Source of the DNA: Methanocalculus chunghsingensis
Lineage (GTDB): Archaea > Halobacteriota > Methanomicrobia > Methanomicrobiales > Methanocorpusculaceae
Reading direction: 5' to 3'
Length of the DNA: 64,000 bases
NCBI RefSeq assembly: GCF_018132105.1
Contig: NZ_JWHL01000001.1
Coordinates: 1 to 64,000 of the forward strand
Every line of letters starts with the position of its first letter. The stretch's first letter is position 1. The notes below the pieces were generated by a model. The model saw only the letters and a program-made list of their open reading frames with translations, did not search any database and had not been told where the DNA came from. This document shows positions 22,601-31,090 of the stretch, in pieces. Both the position numbers and the translations under genes were made by a program.

Positions 22601-22611
22601 TCATATCCCCG

Positions 22612-24084
22612 CTATCTCTTTCGTCCGGCGATCTCATCGGCAATGATCTGCGACGATATCAGCGTCATCGGAACGCCGATCCCGGGATGGGTATACTGGC
22701 CGGTATAGTAGAGATTCTCAACCTTCCTGCTCTGGTGTGCCGGCCGCCAGAAAGCTGTCTGGAAGAGGGAGTGTGTCAGCCCAAGTGCTGTTCCACGGTA
22801 TGCATTGTATCGCTCCTCAAAGTCGCCCAATGCAAAAATCCTCTTCGTTACGACTGCATCTCTGATGCTCTCCCCGGTTGTTGATTCGATGTGATCGATG
22901 ATCTGGTTGTAGAATCTCTCCCGAATCTCCGGCGAGTCCGGGATGCCGGGTGCAAGAGGGACAAGGATGAAGAGTGCCTCTCCATCTTCAGGGGCAGCCG
23001 ATGCATCGGTCTTTGACGGGACATTCACATAGTATGACGGACTCTCGGGCCATTCAGCCTGTGCAGGGTCGAAGATGCGGTGGAAGTTCTCCTCCCAGTC
23101 CTTATCGAGGAAGAGGGTGTGATGCGCAAGAGACTCTGCTTTCTTGTTAATACCAAGATAGACGACAAATGCGGACGGTGCTATCTCCCGCTTCTTCCAG
23201 TACTTCTCCGGATAGGTGGCATATTGTGGTTCAAGCAGGGCCATCTCAGCATGCGGATAATCCGCATTGACGATGACGATATCTGCTTCATATGTATCGT
23301 TTGAGGTGGTAACACCGGTTGTCACACCGTCGCTGACATCTATCGAGGTGACGGGTTCATTGAAACGGAATGAGGCACCGTTCTGTCTGGCGAGATCATA
23401 GATCCCTTCAACAACCTTCCGCATACCACCATCCGGGTACCATACCCCCATGCTCAGATCAATATAGGACATCATATGGTAGAATGCAGGCGTATTCTTC
23501 GGCGAGCTGCCGAGGAAGCCGACAGAATATTGTACGATCCTGCGTGCTTCATCGCTTGAAAAACGTTTTTTAACGAAGGAATCGAGGCTTTCGAAGATAT
23601 GAAATTTTCTCCCTTCCAGGATCATATGGGGATCGAACATATCAAAGATGGATCGATAGTCCCGGTACAACATCTGCCCAATTGCGAGGTCATACTTCTC
23701 TTTTCCCTCATTGAGGTATCTTCTGAGTTTCTCTCCTCCATCTTTTTCGAAGGTATCAAATAAGGCGAGGTTTTTTGACACATCTGATGCGATGTCGATG
23801 GTCGGCCCTTCTTCGAAGTAAATCCTGTAGGACGGATCGAGGCGGGCCAGATCATAGAAATCCTCTGGCTTCTTCCCAAACTCAGCGAAGAACTTCTCAT
23901 AGACATCCGGCATCAGATACCATGACGGTCCCATGTCGAATGCATACCTCCCGTCTCTATGAGTACCTGCCCTGCCACCCGGCTGTTCATTCTTCTCTAT
24001 GACGGTGACATCAAACCCCTCTTTGGCAAGCAATGCAGCCGCCGAAAGCCCTCCAAATCCTGCTCCAACAATAATCAGTTTCAT
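22612..24084 (-). CDS. crtI: Phytoene desaturase (CrtI family)
   Basis: 490 residues. N-terminal dinucleotide fold IIVGAGFGGLSAAALLAKEG with IEKNEQPGGRAGT, then FDMGPSWYLMPDVYE, and the C-terminal FAD motif YTGQYTHPGIGVPMTLISSQ, all standard for CrtI. It converts phytoene toward lycopene. It has its own promoter (TATA at 24127-24135) and a GGAG ribosome site just before the ATG at 24084. Confidence 0.93.
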   Translation of the reverse strand: MKLIIVGAGFGGLSAAALLAKEGFDVTVIEKNEQPGGRAGTHRDGRYAFDMGPSWYLMPDVYEKFFAEFGKKPEDFYDLARLDPSYRIYFEEGPTIDIASDVSKNLALFDTFEKDGGEKLRRYLNEGKEKYDLAIGQMLYRDYRSIFDMFDPHMILEGRKFHIFESLDSFVKKRFSSDEARRIVQYSVGFLGSSPKNTPAFYHMMSYIDLSMGVWYPDGGMRKVVEGIYDLARQNGASFRFNEPVTSIDVSDGVTTGVTTSNDTYEADIVIVNADYPHAEMALLEPQYATYPEKYWKKREIAPSAFVVYLGINKKAESLAHHTLFLDKDWEENFHRIFDPAQAEWPESPSYYVNVPSKTDASAAPEDGEALFILVPLAPGIPDSPEIRERFYNQIIDHIESTTGESIRDAVVTKRIFALGDFEERYNAYRGTALGLTHSLFQTAFWRPAHQSRKVENLYYTGQYTHPGIGVPMTLISSQIIADEIAGRKR

Positions 24085-24126
24085 CCAGGCACGCTCCTCT
24101 GTTTATAATTATGTTGTTATTATTAT

Positions 24127-24135
24127 CTTTTATAG
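24127..24135 (-). promoter_or_regulatory. TATA box of crtI-crtB-lyeJ
   Basis: On the minus strand CTATAAAAG stands about 45 bases before the crtI ATG, in an A/T-rich 79-base gap, implying a transcript with a leader of roughly 20 bases. Confidence 0.55.
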
Positions 24136-24163
24136 ACTATAATTGCATATCTCATTAATAAAT

Positions 24164-24952
24164 CTATTTTTTGAGGTTTTCTGGTGATATTTCATCTTCA
24201 GGGAAGAGTGGGTCTATCTGTGTCAGATACAGGAGGCTGATAAGAAGTATGGCCCCGATAATGAATGGGATGAGTAATCCGGCATACAGGAGGTACCCGG
24301 TCCATAATGAGATGATCAGAAGAAGACTGGATGCCATACCTATGGCAATCGGTCTCTGGCATATCAGTCTCTCTTTCATCCCGAGATAGAGTATTCCGGA
24401 ATAAATGAGTCCTGTCAGCAACCAGCCAAGGAAGTTGATGGCCGGCACTCCATAATACCAGCCTCCACCTGGCCATATCCAGAGCCCTGCATGAACGATC
24501 GCCGGATCAATGGCAAGATCAATGAGGACGAGCAGGAGGGCACCTCCAATGATCAGGCGCCAGGGATGCGTACCTGCAAGATGTGAGGCAATAGTAAAAG
24601 CACCAAGCAGTATTGGAAGATAGGCGAAAGCAACGGTGAATGGAACGAGATCAAAGAGCAGAAACCCGAGATTATCAGAATAGTGAAATTCACCATAGGG
24701 CAGACCTGTGACAATCGCCTGTGCCTCAACAATGAGAGGAATGATGCTGAGGATCGTCAGGAGAAGAATCCCTCTCCACAGTCCGGCTTCCTTACAGAGA
24801 ATGAAATAGGAGGGCAGGGCGATTGCGATGATAAAAAGCCCTGAGATAGCGGGAATATTAATATCCGTATCGAATCGTATGATCAGAAACCCTGCCAAAA
24901 AAAGAACGATTGATATAACCATCAGGACTGTCGTAAGATTTCTCCGCATCAT
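24164..24952 (-). CDS. cruF: Carotenoid biosynthesis protein (CruF-like, DUF422)
   Basis: 262 residues, about eight membrane helices. Carries the DUF422 signature YGEFHYSDNLG (about 81-91), VPFTVAFAYLPIL, DLAIDPAIVHAGLWIWPGGG and YYGVPAINFLGWL. In haloarchaea CruF is the bisanhydrobacterioruberin hydratase that makes bacterioruberin. It is first in the carotenoid run and lies 50 bases downstream of the glutamate synthase operon on the same strand. Confidence 0.85.
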   Translation of the reverse strand: MMRRNLTTVLMVISIVLFLAGFLIIRFDTDINIPAISGLFIIAIALPSYFILCKEAGLWRGILLLTILSIIPLIVEAQAIVTGLPYGEFHYSDNLGFLLFDLVPFTVAFAYLPILLGAFTIASHLAGTHPWRLIIGGALLLVLIDLAIDPAIVHAGLWIWPGGGWYYGVPAINFLGWLLTGLIYSGILYLGMKERLICQRPIAIGMASSLLLIISLWTGYLLYAGLLIPFIIGAILLISLLYLTQIDPLFPEDEISPENLKK

Positions 24953-25002
24953 GAACGGATACTATCCCCTGATGATAAAAAAGGATTTCCGGGTAGCTGA
25001 TA

Positions 25003-26037
25003 CTATCCCCGTGGGATTCCTCGTGCCGCCTTCCTTGCGGCAAGAGACTCAATTGGCTGCCGGTCAATCGTCTCATCCGCGATGAGTGCCCCCGCAGCGA
25101 TGGCAGAGTGTACAAACGCCTCTCCCACCCCGCTCCGGATGATGAGTGTCGTATACCCTTCCGGTGATCCGATTGCCCCTGCTGAGATGTCCGATTCTCT
25201 TGCCGTTAAATCTGTACAGATTGTACATCCAGGCCGGATCGCCTCCTCCAGTTCCTTCAGGGGAATCCTGATCACCCCTCCATCCGTCTTTGTCACATCG
25301 AGACCGCCTTTGACATTGAGCCTCTCAATATCGTAGGGCATGAGATGATGGCGCCTGCCGAGAATGTCTCCGACAAGATGATCGTAATCGAATGTCTCAG
25401 TACAGAAGAGACCCAGTACGAGCCGTATGGAGCGGGCGTATGGCCGCACAAGATCGTTGTCGCTCTTCTTCATCAGAGCAAGCGCTTCTGTGACGCAGGG
25501 GAGGCCGATGACCGCGATACGTCTGCATTTCTTCTTCAGAACGGCCTCTTTCAGGGCTGCAAGGAGCGGAACCCACCAGGCGTATCTGCTTCCTGCATGC
25601 CGGATAAGATCTCCTGATGATGTGATGACGACTGACTGTGGCTGCAGCGTAAACCGATCTTCTGTGACGGTGACAACTGCATCTATCATTTCCGTCTCTA
25701 AAGCGTGGGCGAGAATCGCTGTCACCGCACCACCGCTCTGCTTATGTGGGATCTCGGATCCGGCCTTCGCTGCAATTATTGACCGGTACTCCCCAAGAAG
25801 GCCGCGCCCCTGTATCGTTCCTACACGTGGACAGACGGCATAACAGGCGCCGCAGGGGACACCATCGACGACCTCTTTACAATAGAACCTGTTCTCCGGA
25901 CAGATGGTCTGATCTGAACAGAATACGATAGCGTCGGCCGGACAGACCGCTACACAGGCACCGCAACCAGAACAACGGCCGGTATTCCACACTTCACGCT
26001 GCAGGTCCTGATAATTACTTCCTGACACCACACTCAC
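25003..26037 (-). CDS. FrhB/FpoF-like F420 dehydrogenase beta subunit of glutamate synthase
   Basis: 344 residues. N-terminal ferredoxin-like clusters: CSGCGACVAVCP (about 22-33), then CPENRFYCK with CGACYAVCP. The rest is the FrhB_C/N fold with SGGAVTAILAHALE and GLPCVTEALALMKK, the F420/FAD-binding part shared with FrhB, FpoF and the Fsr N-terminus. It overlaps the end of the glutamate synthase GXGXG gene by four bases. Other methanogens link such a subunit to glutamate synthase, so it likely lets the enzyme draw electrons from reduced F420 instead of NADPH; not tested here. Confidence 0.87.
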   Translation of the reverse strand: MSVVSGSNYQDLQREVWNTGRCSGCGACVAVCPADAIVFCSDQTICPENRFYCKEVVDGVPCGACYAVCPRVGTIQGRGLLGEYRSIIAAKAGSEIPHKQSGGAVTAILAHALETEMIDAVVTVTEDRFTLQPQSVVITSSGDLIRHAGSRYAWWVPLLAALKEAVLKKKCRRIAVIGLPCVTEALALMKKSDNDLVRPYARSIRLVLGLFCTETFDYDHLVGDILGRRHHLMPYDIERLNVKGGLDVTKTDGGVIRIPLKELEEAIRPGCTICTDLTARESDISAGAIGSPEGYTTLIIRSGVGEAFVHSAIAAGALIADETIDRQPIESLAARKAARGIPRG

Positions 26038-26777
26038 TCCCAGGTATATTTATTTGCAAACGGCCGGCCGCTTGCAGGGGTTATCCTCGTATATCCATCT
26101 TCAATGAGACGACTCGGATCGACAGAAAACCGCTCGGCATACTGCCTGATGAAGGGAATGATCCGGGCTTTGTCTTCCTCTGTTGCTTCTGCTTTCTTCG
26201 CACCGACCCCAAGGAGGCGTTCGGGAACGTCACCCCGTATGAATATCTCGCCTCCATGAATCCCTGATCCGATTCCGCGATCCGGCAGGACTCTCTTCTC
26301 CTGCAATCCAAGAATGATCACAAGTCCTCCTGCCATATATTCTCCAAGGAAGGCACGGGCATTTCCACCGACGACCAGGACCGGGCGGTGTTCGCCATAT
26401 TCTTTCATATGGATCCCCCCACGGTACCCGATATCGTCACGAACCATTACCATTCCTCCCCGCATCGAATGGGCTGTGGCATCTCCGGAACTTCCATGAA
26501 TGATAATCTCCCCTGCATCCATGGTGTTGCCTGGTGCATGGTCGCAGTTGCCGAAGACCTCAACCGTAGGACCGCTCATAAACATCCCGAGATCCCCGCC
26601 CGGAATTCCATTGACAGTGATGGTAACCTCGCCCTTCAGTCCATCGGCAATGAACCGCTGGCCAAGGACATTATCGATCCGAATCTGCGACACTCCGTCC
26701 TGGACAGCGGATCGAATCTTCTTGTTCAGGGGTGTATAGTGCAGTCCGTCTGCATCGATCACGATCTCCTTCCTCAT
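26034..26777 (-). CDS. Glutamate synthase GXGXG-domain subunit
   Basis: 247 residues. Right-handed beta helix of the glutamate synthase C-terminal domain: repeated Gly/Asn turns such as GNCDHAPGNTMDAGEIIIHG, GGMVMVRDDIGYRGGIHMKE and GGLVIILG. In bacterial GltB this domain is the C-terminus of one large chain; in archaea it is a separate gene. The spacing to the upstream FMN subunit is 2 bases. Confidence 0.92.
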   Translation of the reverse strand: MRKEIVIDADGLHYTPLNKKIRSAVQDGVSQIRIDNVLGQRFIADGLKGEVTITVNGIPGGDLGMFMSGPTVEVFGNCDHAPGNTMDAGEIIIHGSSGDATAHSMRGGMVMVRDDIGYRGGIHMKEYGEHRPVLVVGGNARAFLGEYMAGGLVIILGLQEKRVLPDRGIGSGIHGGEIFIRGDVPERLLGVGAKKAEATEEDKARIIPFIRQYAERFSVDPSRLIEDGYTRITPASGRPFANKYTWE

Positions 26778-26779
26778 AC

Positions 26780-28291
26780 TTATGCCCCCACCGGCTTGAC
26801 ATCAAGGACGTTCATCATCGCCTCGTCAAGCAGATACGCCCTGAGCCTGTCGCGGTTCCCACGCAGGCTCTCGATACTGTTAATCCCGGCCGCACCCATC
26901 AGCTCGCTGATCTCAAGCGTCCAGCCTTTGAAGAGGTTGGCGACATGCTGCCACTCGACATCCGGATTAAGGCGTTTCGTCAGTCCGGGTATCTGGGTTG
27001 CGATGCCCCAGGGACATTGCCCGCGATAACATGTGCCGCAGACCCTGCAACCCATAGCGATCAATGCGGCAGTTCCAATATAGATGGCATCAGCTCCGAG
27101 CGCGATCGCTTTTGTTACATCGGCTGCATCCCGGATGCCTCCGGAGGCGATGATCGAGATCTCATTTCTGATACCCTGTGATCTGAGCTTCTGATCAACT
27201 GCCGCGATGGCAGCCTCGATCGGGATGCCGACATGATCCCGGAATACCCGTGGTGCGGCCCCGGTGCCTCCCCTGAATCCATCAATGACGACGGCATCGG
27301 CAGATGATCGTGCAATTCCGGATGCAATGGCCGCGACATTATGGACGGCGGCAATCTTTACAAAGATAGGCTTCTTCCACTCGGTCGCCTCTTTCAGGGA
27401 ATGGACGAGCTGTTTGAGATCCTCTATCGAGTAGATGTCATGATGGGGCGCAGGGCTGATCGCATCGCTCCTCTCCGGGATCATCCTGGTCTGTGAGACG
27501 TCAGGTCCGACCTTCTCTCCCGGCAGGTGGCCGCCGATACCAGGCTTTGCCCCCTGCCCTATCTTGATTTCGATGGCTGCTCCACGTTCCAGGTAGTCAA
27601 TATCAACACCAAACCGCCCTGAAGCGACCTGGACGATCATATTATCCTGGTACTGACGGAGTGACGGGTGTAATCCACCCTCGCCTGTTCCCATGAATGT
27701 GCCCTGATCCGCAACTGCACGTGCCATCGATAGCTGGGCATTCAGACTGATTGCGCCATAGCTCATATGCCCGATCATGATCGGTGTGTTTATGCGGAGA
27801 TTTGGCGCAAGGGTTGTCTTGAGCAGAACATCCCCTTTATCATTCCGGTGAAGATCCAGTTTTCGTGGCTTCTTCCCAAGATAGGTCCGAAGCTCCATCG
27901 GTTCGCGGAGGGGATCGATGCTTGGGTTGGTTACCTGGCAGGCATCAAGGAGCAGGCGGTCGAATATGCTCGGGAGATCCTGTGCATTTCCCATCCCGGC
28001 TAATACAATTTTTCCTGTTCGTGCCTGATTATAGATCGCCTCACGCGCCTCCCTGCTCCAGACCGGATGGCTCCTATAGTCGATCGGCTTCTCCTCGATG
28101 GTTATTGCGTCACGTGGACACATCGCAACACACCGGTGACAGGCAACGCATCGGCGCGAGTCGATATGAATCTTCTCGCCTTCAAGGCGATATGTTCCGT
28201 ATGGGCAGTTCTCGATACACCGCTCGCAGAGCATACACTCGTCGGTATCAATCCTGACCTTGAACTTCATCGGTACTGATCCAAGACTCAT
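26780..28291 (-). CDS. Glutamate synthase, FMN/Fe-S synthase subunit (archaeal type)
   Basis: 503 residues. Two 4Fe-4S ferredoxin motifs at the N-terminus (CMLCERCIENCPYG and CVACHRCVAMCP), then the TIM-barrel synthase domain with GTGEGGLHPSLRQYQ and GGTGAAPRVFRDH, and the 3Fe-4S cysteine motif CRVCGTCYRGQCPWG. It converts 2-oxoglutarate plus the amide nitrogen from the glutaminase subunit to glutamate. It overlaps the glutaminase gene by four bases. Confidence 0.94.
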   Translation of the reverse strand: MSLGSVPMKFKVRIDTDECMLCERCIENCPYGTYRLEGEKIHIDSRRCVACHRCVAMCPRDAITIEEKPIDYRSHPVWSREAREAIYNQARTGKIVLAGMGNAQDLPSIFDRLLLDACQVTNPSIDPLREPMELRTYLGKKPRKLDLHRNDKGDVLLKTTLAPNLRINTPIMIGHMSYGAISLNAQLSMARAVADQGTFMGTGEGGLHPSLRQYQDNMIVQVASGRFGVDIDYLERGAAIEIKIGQGAKPGIGGHLPGEKVGPDVSQTRMIPERSDAISPAPHHDIYSIEDLKQLVHSLKEATEWKKPIFVKIAAVHNVAAIASGIARSSADAVVIDGFRGGTGAAPRVFRDHVGIPIEAAIAAVDQKLRSQGIRNEISIIASGGIRDAADVTKAIALGADAIYIGTAALIAMGCRVCGTCYRGQCPWGIATQIPGLTKRLNPDVEWQHVANLFKGWTLEISELMGAAGINSIESLRGNRDRLRAYLLDEAMMNVLDVKPVGA

Positions 28292-29340
28292 ATCCTGACC
28301 CTCCCAATGACCGGCTCCCCGGCTTTTGGCATCCAGACCCGATCAAGGGCTGGCTCCATACGTCTGATCGCCGCTTCCTCGCTTGATATGTATAAGCGGT
28401 CTCCTGATTCCGCAGCGATGAGGGGCCTAAGCTTGATACGATCAGTAAAACCGACGATGCCCTCAGCTGTTGCAACAACGATGGCAAAGGGTCCGTTCAT
28501 CAATGCGGATCCATAGGTCAGGCGGATCGCCTGATTCAGCCTCTGCTGTTCATCCGGCATCTGATCGATCTCATCCCAGAATGGAGGGGCGAACGCCCGG
28601 ACCATCAGATCTTCAGGTAGGCCATGTTTTCGTCCGAGGAGATCACAGAGGTACGCAACGACCTCGGTATCGGTATACATTGTGCACCGATAGCCGTAAC
28701 TTTCAATATAACGGCGGTTAGTGCCATACGAGGTTATCTCACCGTTATGCACCACACTCCAGTCGAGGAGGTTGAAGGGGTGTGCTCCACCCCACCACCC
28801 GGATGTGTTTGTTGGATATCGGTTATGGGCAAGCCAGATATACCCTTCATATTTCTCGATCTGGTAAAAGTCTGCCACCGCTTCAGGCCAGCCTGATGCC
28901 TTGAAGACGCCGATATTTTTCCCTGATGAAAAGACTATTGCACCGGGAATTGTCGTGTTAATCTGCATGACGAGCTTCATCACGATATCCTCATCCGGTG
29001 TCCTGCTTCCCGGCATCAGGGATATATCAGGCTTGAAGAAGTACCGCCATGGAATATGGGTCCGTCTGAGATCAGGCTGTTCAACAGTTGGAATTTCTTC
29101 CTGATCTTCGATATGACCCCATTTTCTGAGTATCTCATCAACTGCGACCTTCGGCTCCACAAGGTTATCGTAGAAGATATGGAGTGCGTAATACTCTGCA
29201 TAATCGGGGTACACTCCGTATGCAGCATAACCGGCCCCTTCGCCACTTCCCCGTTCATCCATCAGAGAGAGGGCCTTTTTAATGCTGGATCCATCCATCC
29301 CGGATCTGGATCTGTCTATGACACTGATAATTCCACACAT
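28288..29340 (-). CDS. Glutamate synthase glutaminase (class II GATase) subunit
   Basis: 350 residues. Starts MCGIISVID, so Cys2 becomes the N-terminal nucleophile of a class II (Ntn) amidotransferase; later NRYPTNTSGWWGGAHPF and VVHNGEI match the glutamine-binding part. First gene of the four-gene run glutaminase, FMN subunit, GXGXG, FrhB-like. It diverges from glnA, with only 96 bases between. Confidence 0.92.
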   Translation of the reverse strand: MCGIISVIDRSRSGMDGSSIKKALSLMDERGSGEGAGYAAYGVYPDYAEYYALHIFYDNLVEPKVAVDEILRKWGHIEDQEEIPTVEQPDLRRTHIPWRYFFKPDISLMPGSRTPDEDIVMKLVMQINTTIPGAIVFSSGKNIGVFKASGWPEAVADFYQIEKYEGYIWLAHNRYPTNTSGWWGGAHPFNLLDWSVVHNGEITSYGTNRRYIESYGYRCTMYTDTEVVAYLCDLLGRKHGLPEDLMVRAFAPPFWDEIDQMPDEQQRLNQAIRLTYGSALMNGPFAIVVATAEGIVGFTDRIKLRPLIAAESGDRLYISSEEAAIRRMEPALDRVWMPKAGEPVIGRVRI

Positions 29341-29397
29341 GGGTAATCACACGAGGCTGAATATAACCTCATTATCTGGTATCTATATGGTTGTTCC

Positions 29398-29411
29398 ATT
29401 AAATATTTATA
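29398..29411 (+). promoter_or_regulatory. TATA box of glnA
   Basis: TTAAATATTTATAG stands about 30 bases before the glnA ATG. With transcription expected roughly 25 bases downstream of the box, the message would start within a few bases of the start codon and overlap the palindrome at 29421-29434. Confidence 0.55.
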
Positions 29412-29420
29412 GTAATCAGT

Positions 29421-29434
29421 AGAAGTAATCTTCC
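29421..29434 (+). promoter_or_regulatory. Candidate NrpR-type operator of glnA
   Basis: AGAAGTAATCTTCC has the form AGAA-N6-TTCC with an inner GAAG/CTTC palindrome. It differs by one base from the GGAA-N6-TTCC operator described for the nitrogen repressor NrpR in Methanococcus. It falls where transcription should start. A matching element is present at amtB. Confidence 0.45.
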
Positions 29435-29436
29435 AT

Positions 29437-30768
29437 ATGACAGGAGACAGTGTGTCCAGGATCCTGGAAAAGATAGAGGAAGACAGGGTGCAGTTCATCC
29501 GTCTTCAGTTCACTGATATCCTTGGGATGTCAAAAAATGTTGCTATCCCTGCGAAGCAGGCTGAGAAGGCACTGACCGACGGGATAAGCTTTGATGGTTC
29601 TTCTATCCAGGGCTTTGCCAGGATTGAGGAGTCTGACATGGTCTTAAAGCCGGATATCTCGACATATCAGATTCTGCCATGGCGCTCTGAGAAGAACCGT
29701 GTTGCACGGTTCATCTGCGATGTATATACTCCAAAAGGAGCTCCATTTGAGGGTGACCCCCGGTATATTCTCAGGAAGCAGGTTGAGGAAGCCAAAAAAA
29801 TGGGTTATATCTTCAACACCGGCCCGGAGCTTGAGTTTTTCCTCTTCAAGCAACAGAATGGAGTTCCATCTCTTGAGTTTCAGGATGTCGGAGGATACTT
29901 CGATCTCGCCCCGACGGATCTTGCAGAGGATGTCCGGCGGGATATCATCATTGCCCTCACTGATATGGGCTTTGATATCGAGGCGTCCCATCATGAGGTG
30001 GCGAAATCCCAGCATGAGATTGATTTCAAGTACGGTGATGCCCTCACGACGGCAGATAATGTCATCACCTTCAAGTATGCAACAAAGACGATTGCTCTGC
30101 AGAACGGGCTGCATGCAAGCTTCATGGCTAAGCCAATCTTTGGGATTAATGGTTCAGGAATGCATACCAACTGTTCCCTTGGTACAATGGATGGCCAGAA
30201 CGCATTCTATGATCCTGATGCGCCAAAGCAGCTCTCAGAGACCGCCATGCAGTTTATTGCAGGCCTGCTGAAGCATGTGAAGGGGATCACCCGACTTGCA
30301 AATCCGACGGTCAACTCCTACAAGCGGCTTGTTCCGGGGTATGAAGCTCCTGTCTATATCGGCTGGAGCGCCTCCAACCGGACTGCGCTTGTGCGTGTGC
30401 CTGCTCCCCGTGGACGGAGCACCCGGGTTGAGCTGAGGAGCCCTGATCCAACCTGTAATCCGTATCTCACCTTTGCGGCGATACTTGCCGCAGGCCTTGA
30501 TGGGATCAAAAACAAGCTTGAGCCCCCTGCAAGCGCGGATAAGAACATCTTCCATATGACAAATGAAGAGCGGAACAATGAGGGGATCTACACCCTGCCA
30601 GGAAGCCTCATAGAGGCCAACCAATACATGATGCAGGATGCTCTCATCTGCGCCACCCTCGGTCCTCATGTGACTGAGAACTTAAACTCAATCGCAGAGA
30701 TTGAATGGGACTCGTTTAGGACCGCCGTCACCGACTGGGAGACGAACCGGTACCTCTCGACCTACTAA
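29437..30768 (+). CDS. glnA: Glutamine synthetase type I
   Basis: 443 residues. GS signature FDGSSIQGFARIEESDM (about 51-67), GPELEFFLF, the ATP-binding region KPIFGINGSGMHTN, and the RVPAPRGRSTRVELRSPDP active-site block. Length and C-terminus fit GSI-alpha. ATG at 29437 has no ribosome site and would be almost leaderless; a GTG five codons later (29452) is preceded by GGAG, so either start is possible. Makes glutamine from ammonium and glutamate, feeding the glutamate synthase that diverges from it. T-rich stretch CCTTTTCTTTTT at 30779-30790 probably terminates it. Confidence 0.96.
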   Translation: MTGDSVSRILEKIEEDRVQFIRLQFTDILGMSKNVAIPAKQAEKALTDGISFDGSSIQGFARIEESDMVLKPDISTYQILPWRSEKNRVARFICDVYTPKGAPFEGDPRYILRKQVEEAKKMGYIFNTGPELEFFLFKQQNGVPSLEFQDVGGYFDLAPTDLAEDVRRDIIIALTDMGFDIEASHHEVAKSQHEIDFKYGDALTTADNVITFKYATKTIALQNGLHASFMAKPIFGINGSGMHTNCSLGTMDGQNAFYDPDAPKQLSETAMQFIAGLLKHVKGITRLANPTVNSYKRLVPGYEAPVYIGWSASNRTALVRVPAPRGRSTRVELRSPDPTCNPYLTFAAILAAGLDGIKNKLEPPASADKNIFHMTNEERNNEGIYTLPGSLIEANQYMMQDALICATLGPHVTENLNSIAEIEWDSFRTAVTDWETNRYLSTY

Positions 30769-30910
30769 AACCACCCTCCCTTTTCTTTTTCAGACCGGTT
30801 GCGGAGCTGTATTATTCAGCCTGATCTCTGTATGTGTTGTCCTCACTTTTGATCCCGTCTCTTTTCGGCGCTTTTGAATGCTGAAAGGACTGTTTTCTGG
30901 ATCGTTTATA

Positions 30911-30942
30911 GGAAGTTATATAAACAATAGAAGATAACTTCC
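30911..30942 (+). promoter_or_regulatory. amtB promoter: TATA box flanked by 9-base inverted repeat with NrpR-type operator
   Basis: GGAAGTTAT (30911-30919) and ATAACTTCC (30934-30942) are perfect inverted repeats around the TATA element TTATATAAAC. The right half contains AGAAGATAACTTCC (30929-30942), AGAA-N6-TTCC, the same form as the palindrome at glnA. A repressor bound here would cover the TATA box and start site. The leader to amtB would be about 140 bases. Confidence 0.5.
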
Positions 30943-31090
30943 TTCTATGTCATGTGTGAAGGGAGATGAGTCCATGCCTTTCGGGCTTCATCAATCCTTC
31001 ATATCTGACGTTGGTGGTCCATCTGCCCGGGGTATCCCCGGAGGTGGCCATGTGCTGATTGAACAAACTCGGAAATGGGGTTGAAACAGA
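30943..31090 (+). other. Untranslated leader of amtB with strong hairpin
   Basis: The 322-base gap after glnA holds the glnA terminator, the amtB promoter and this leader of about 148 bases. It contains a perfect 6-bp stem CCGGGG-TAT-CCCCGG at 31027-31041. No convincing reading frame was found. It could be plain 5' UTR, a processed small RNA, or a translational control region. Confidence 0.4.

Noticed and set aside
29341-29420. GGAA half site (TGGAACAACCA on the minus strand) as an operator of the glutamate synthase operon
   Set aside because: There is no TTCC partner six bases away; a single half site is expected by chance in an A/T-rich gap.
30966-31058. 31-codon frame in the amtB leader as a leader peptide
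   Set aside because: The only purine-rich stretch directly abuts the ATG with no spacer, and the product shows no recognisable pattern. A UTR is the simpler reading.
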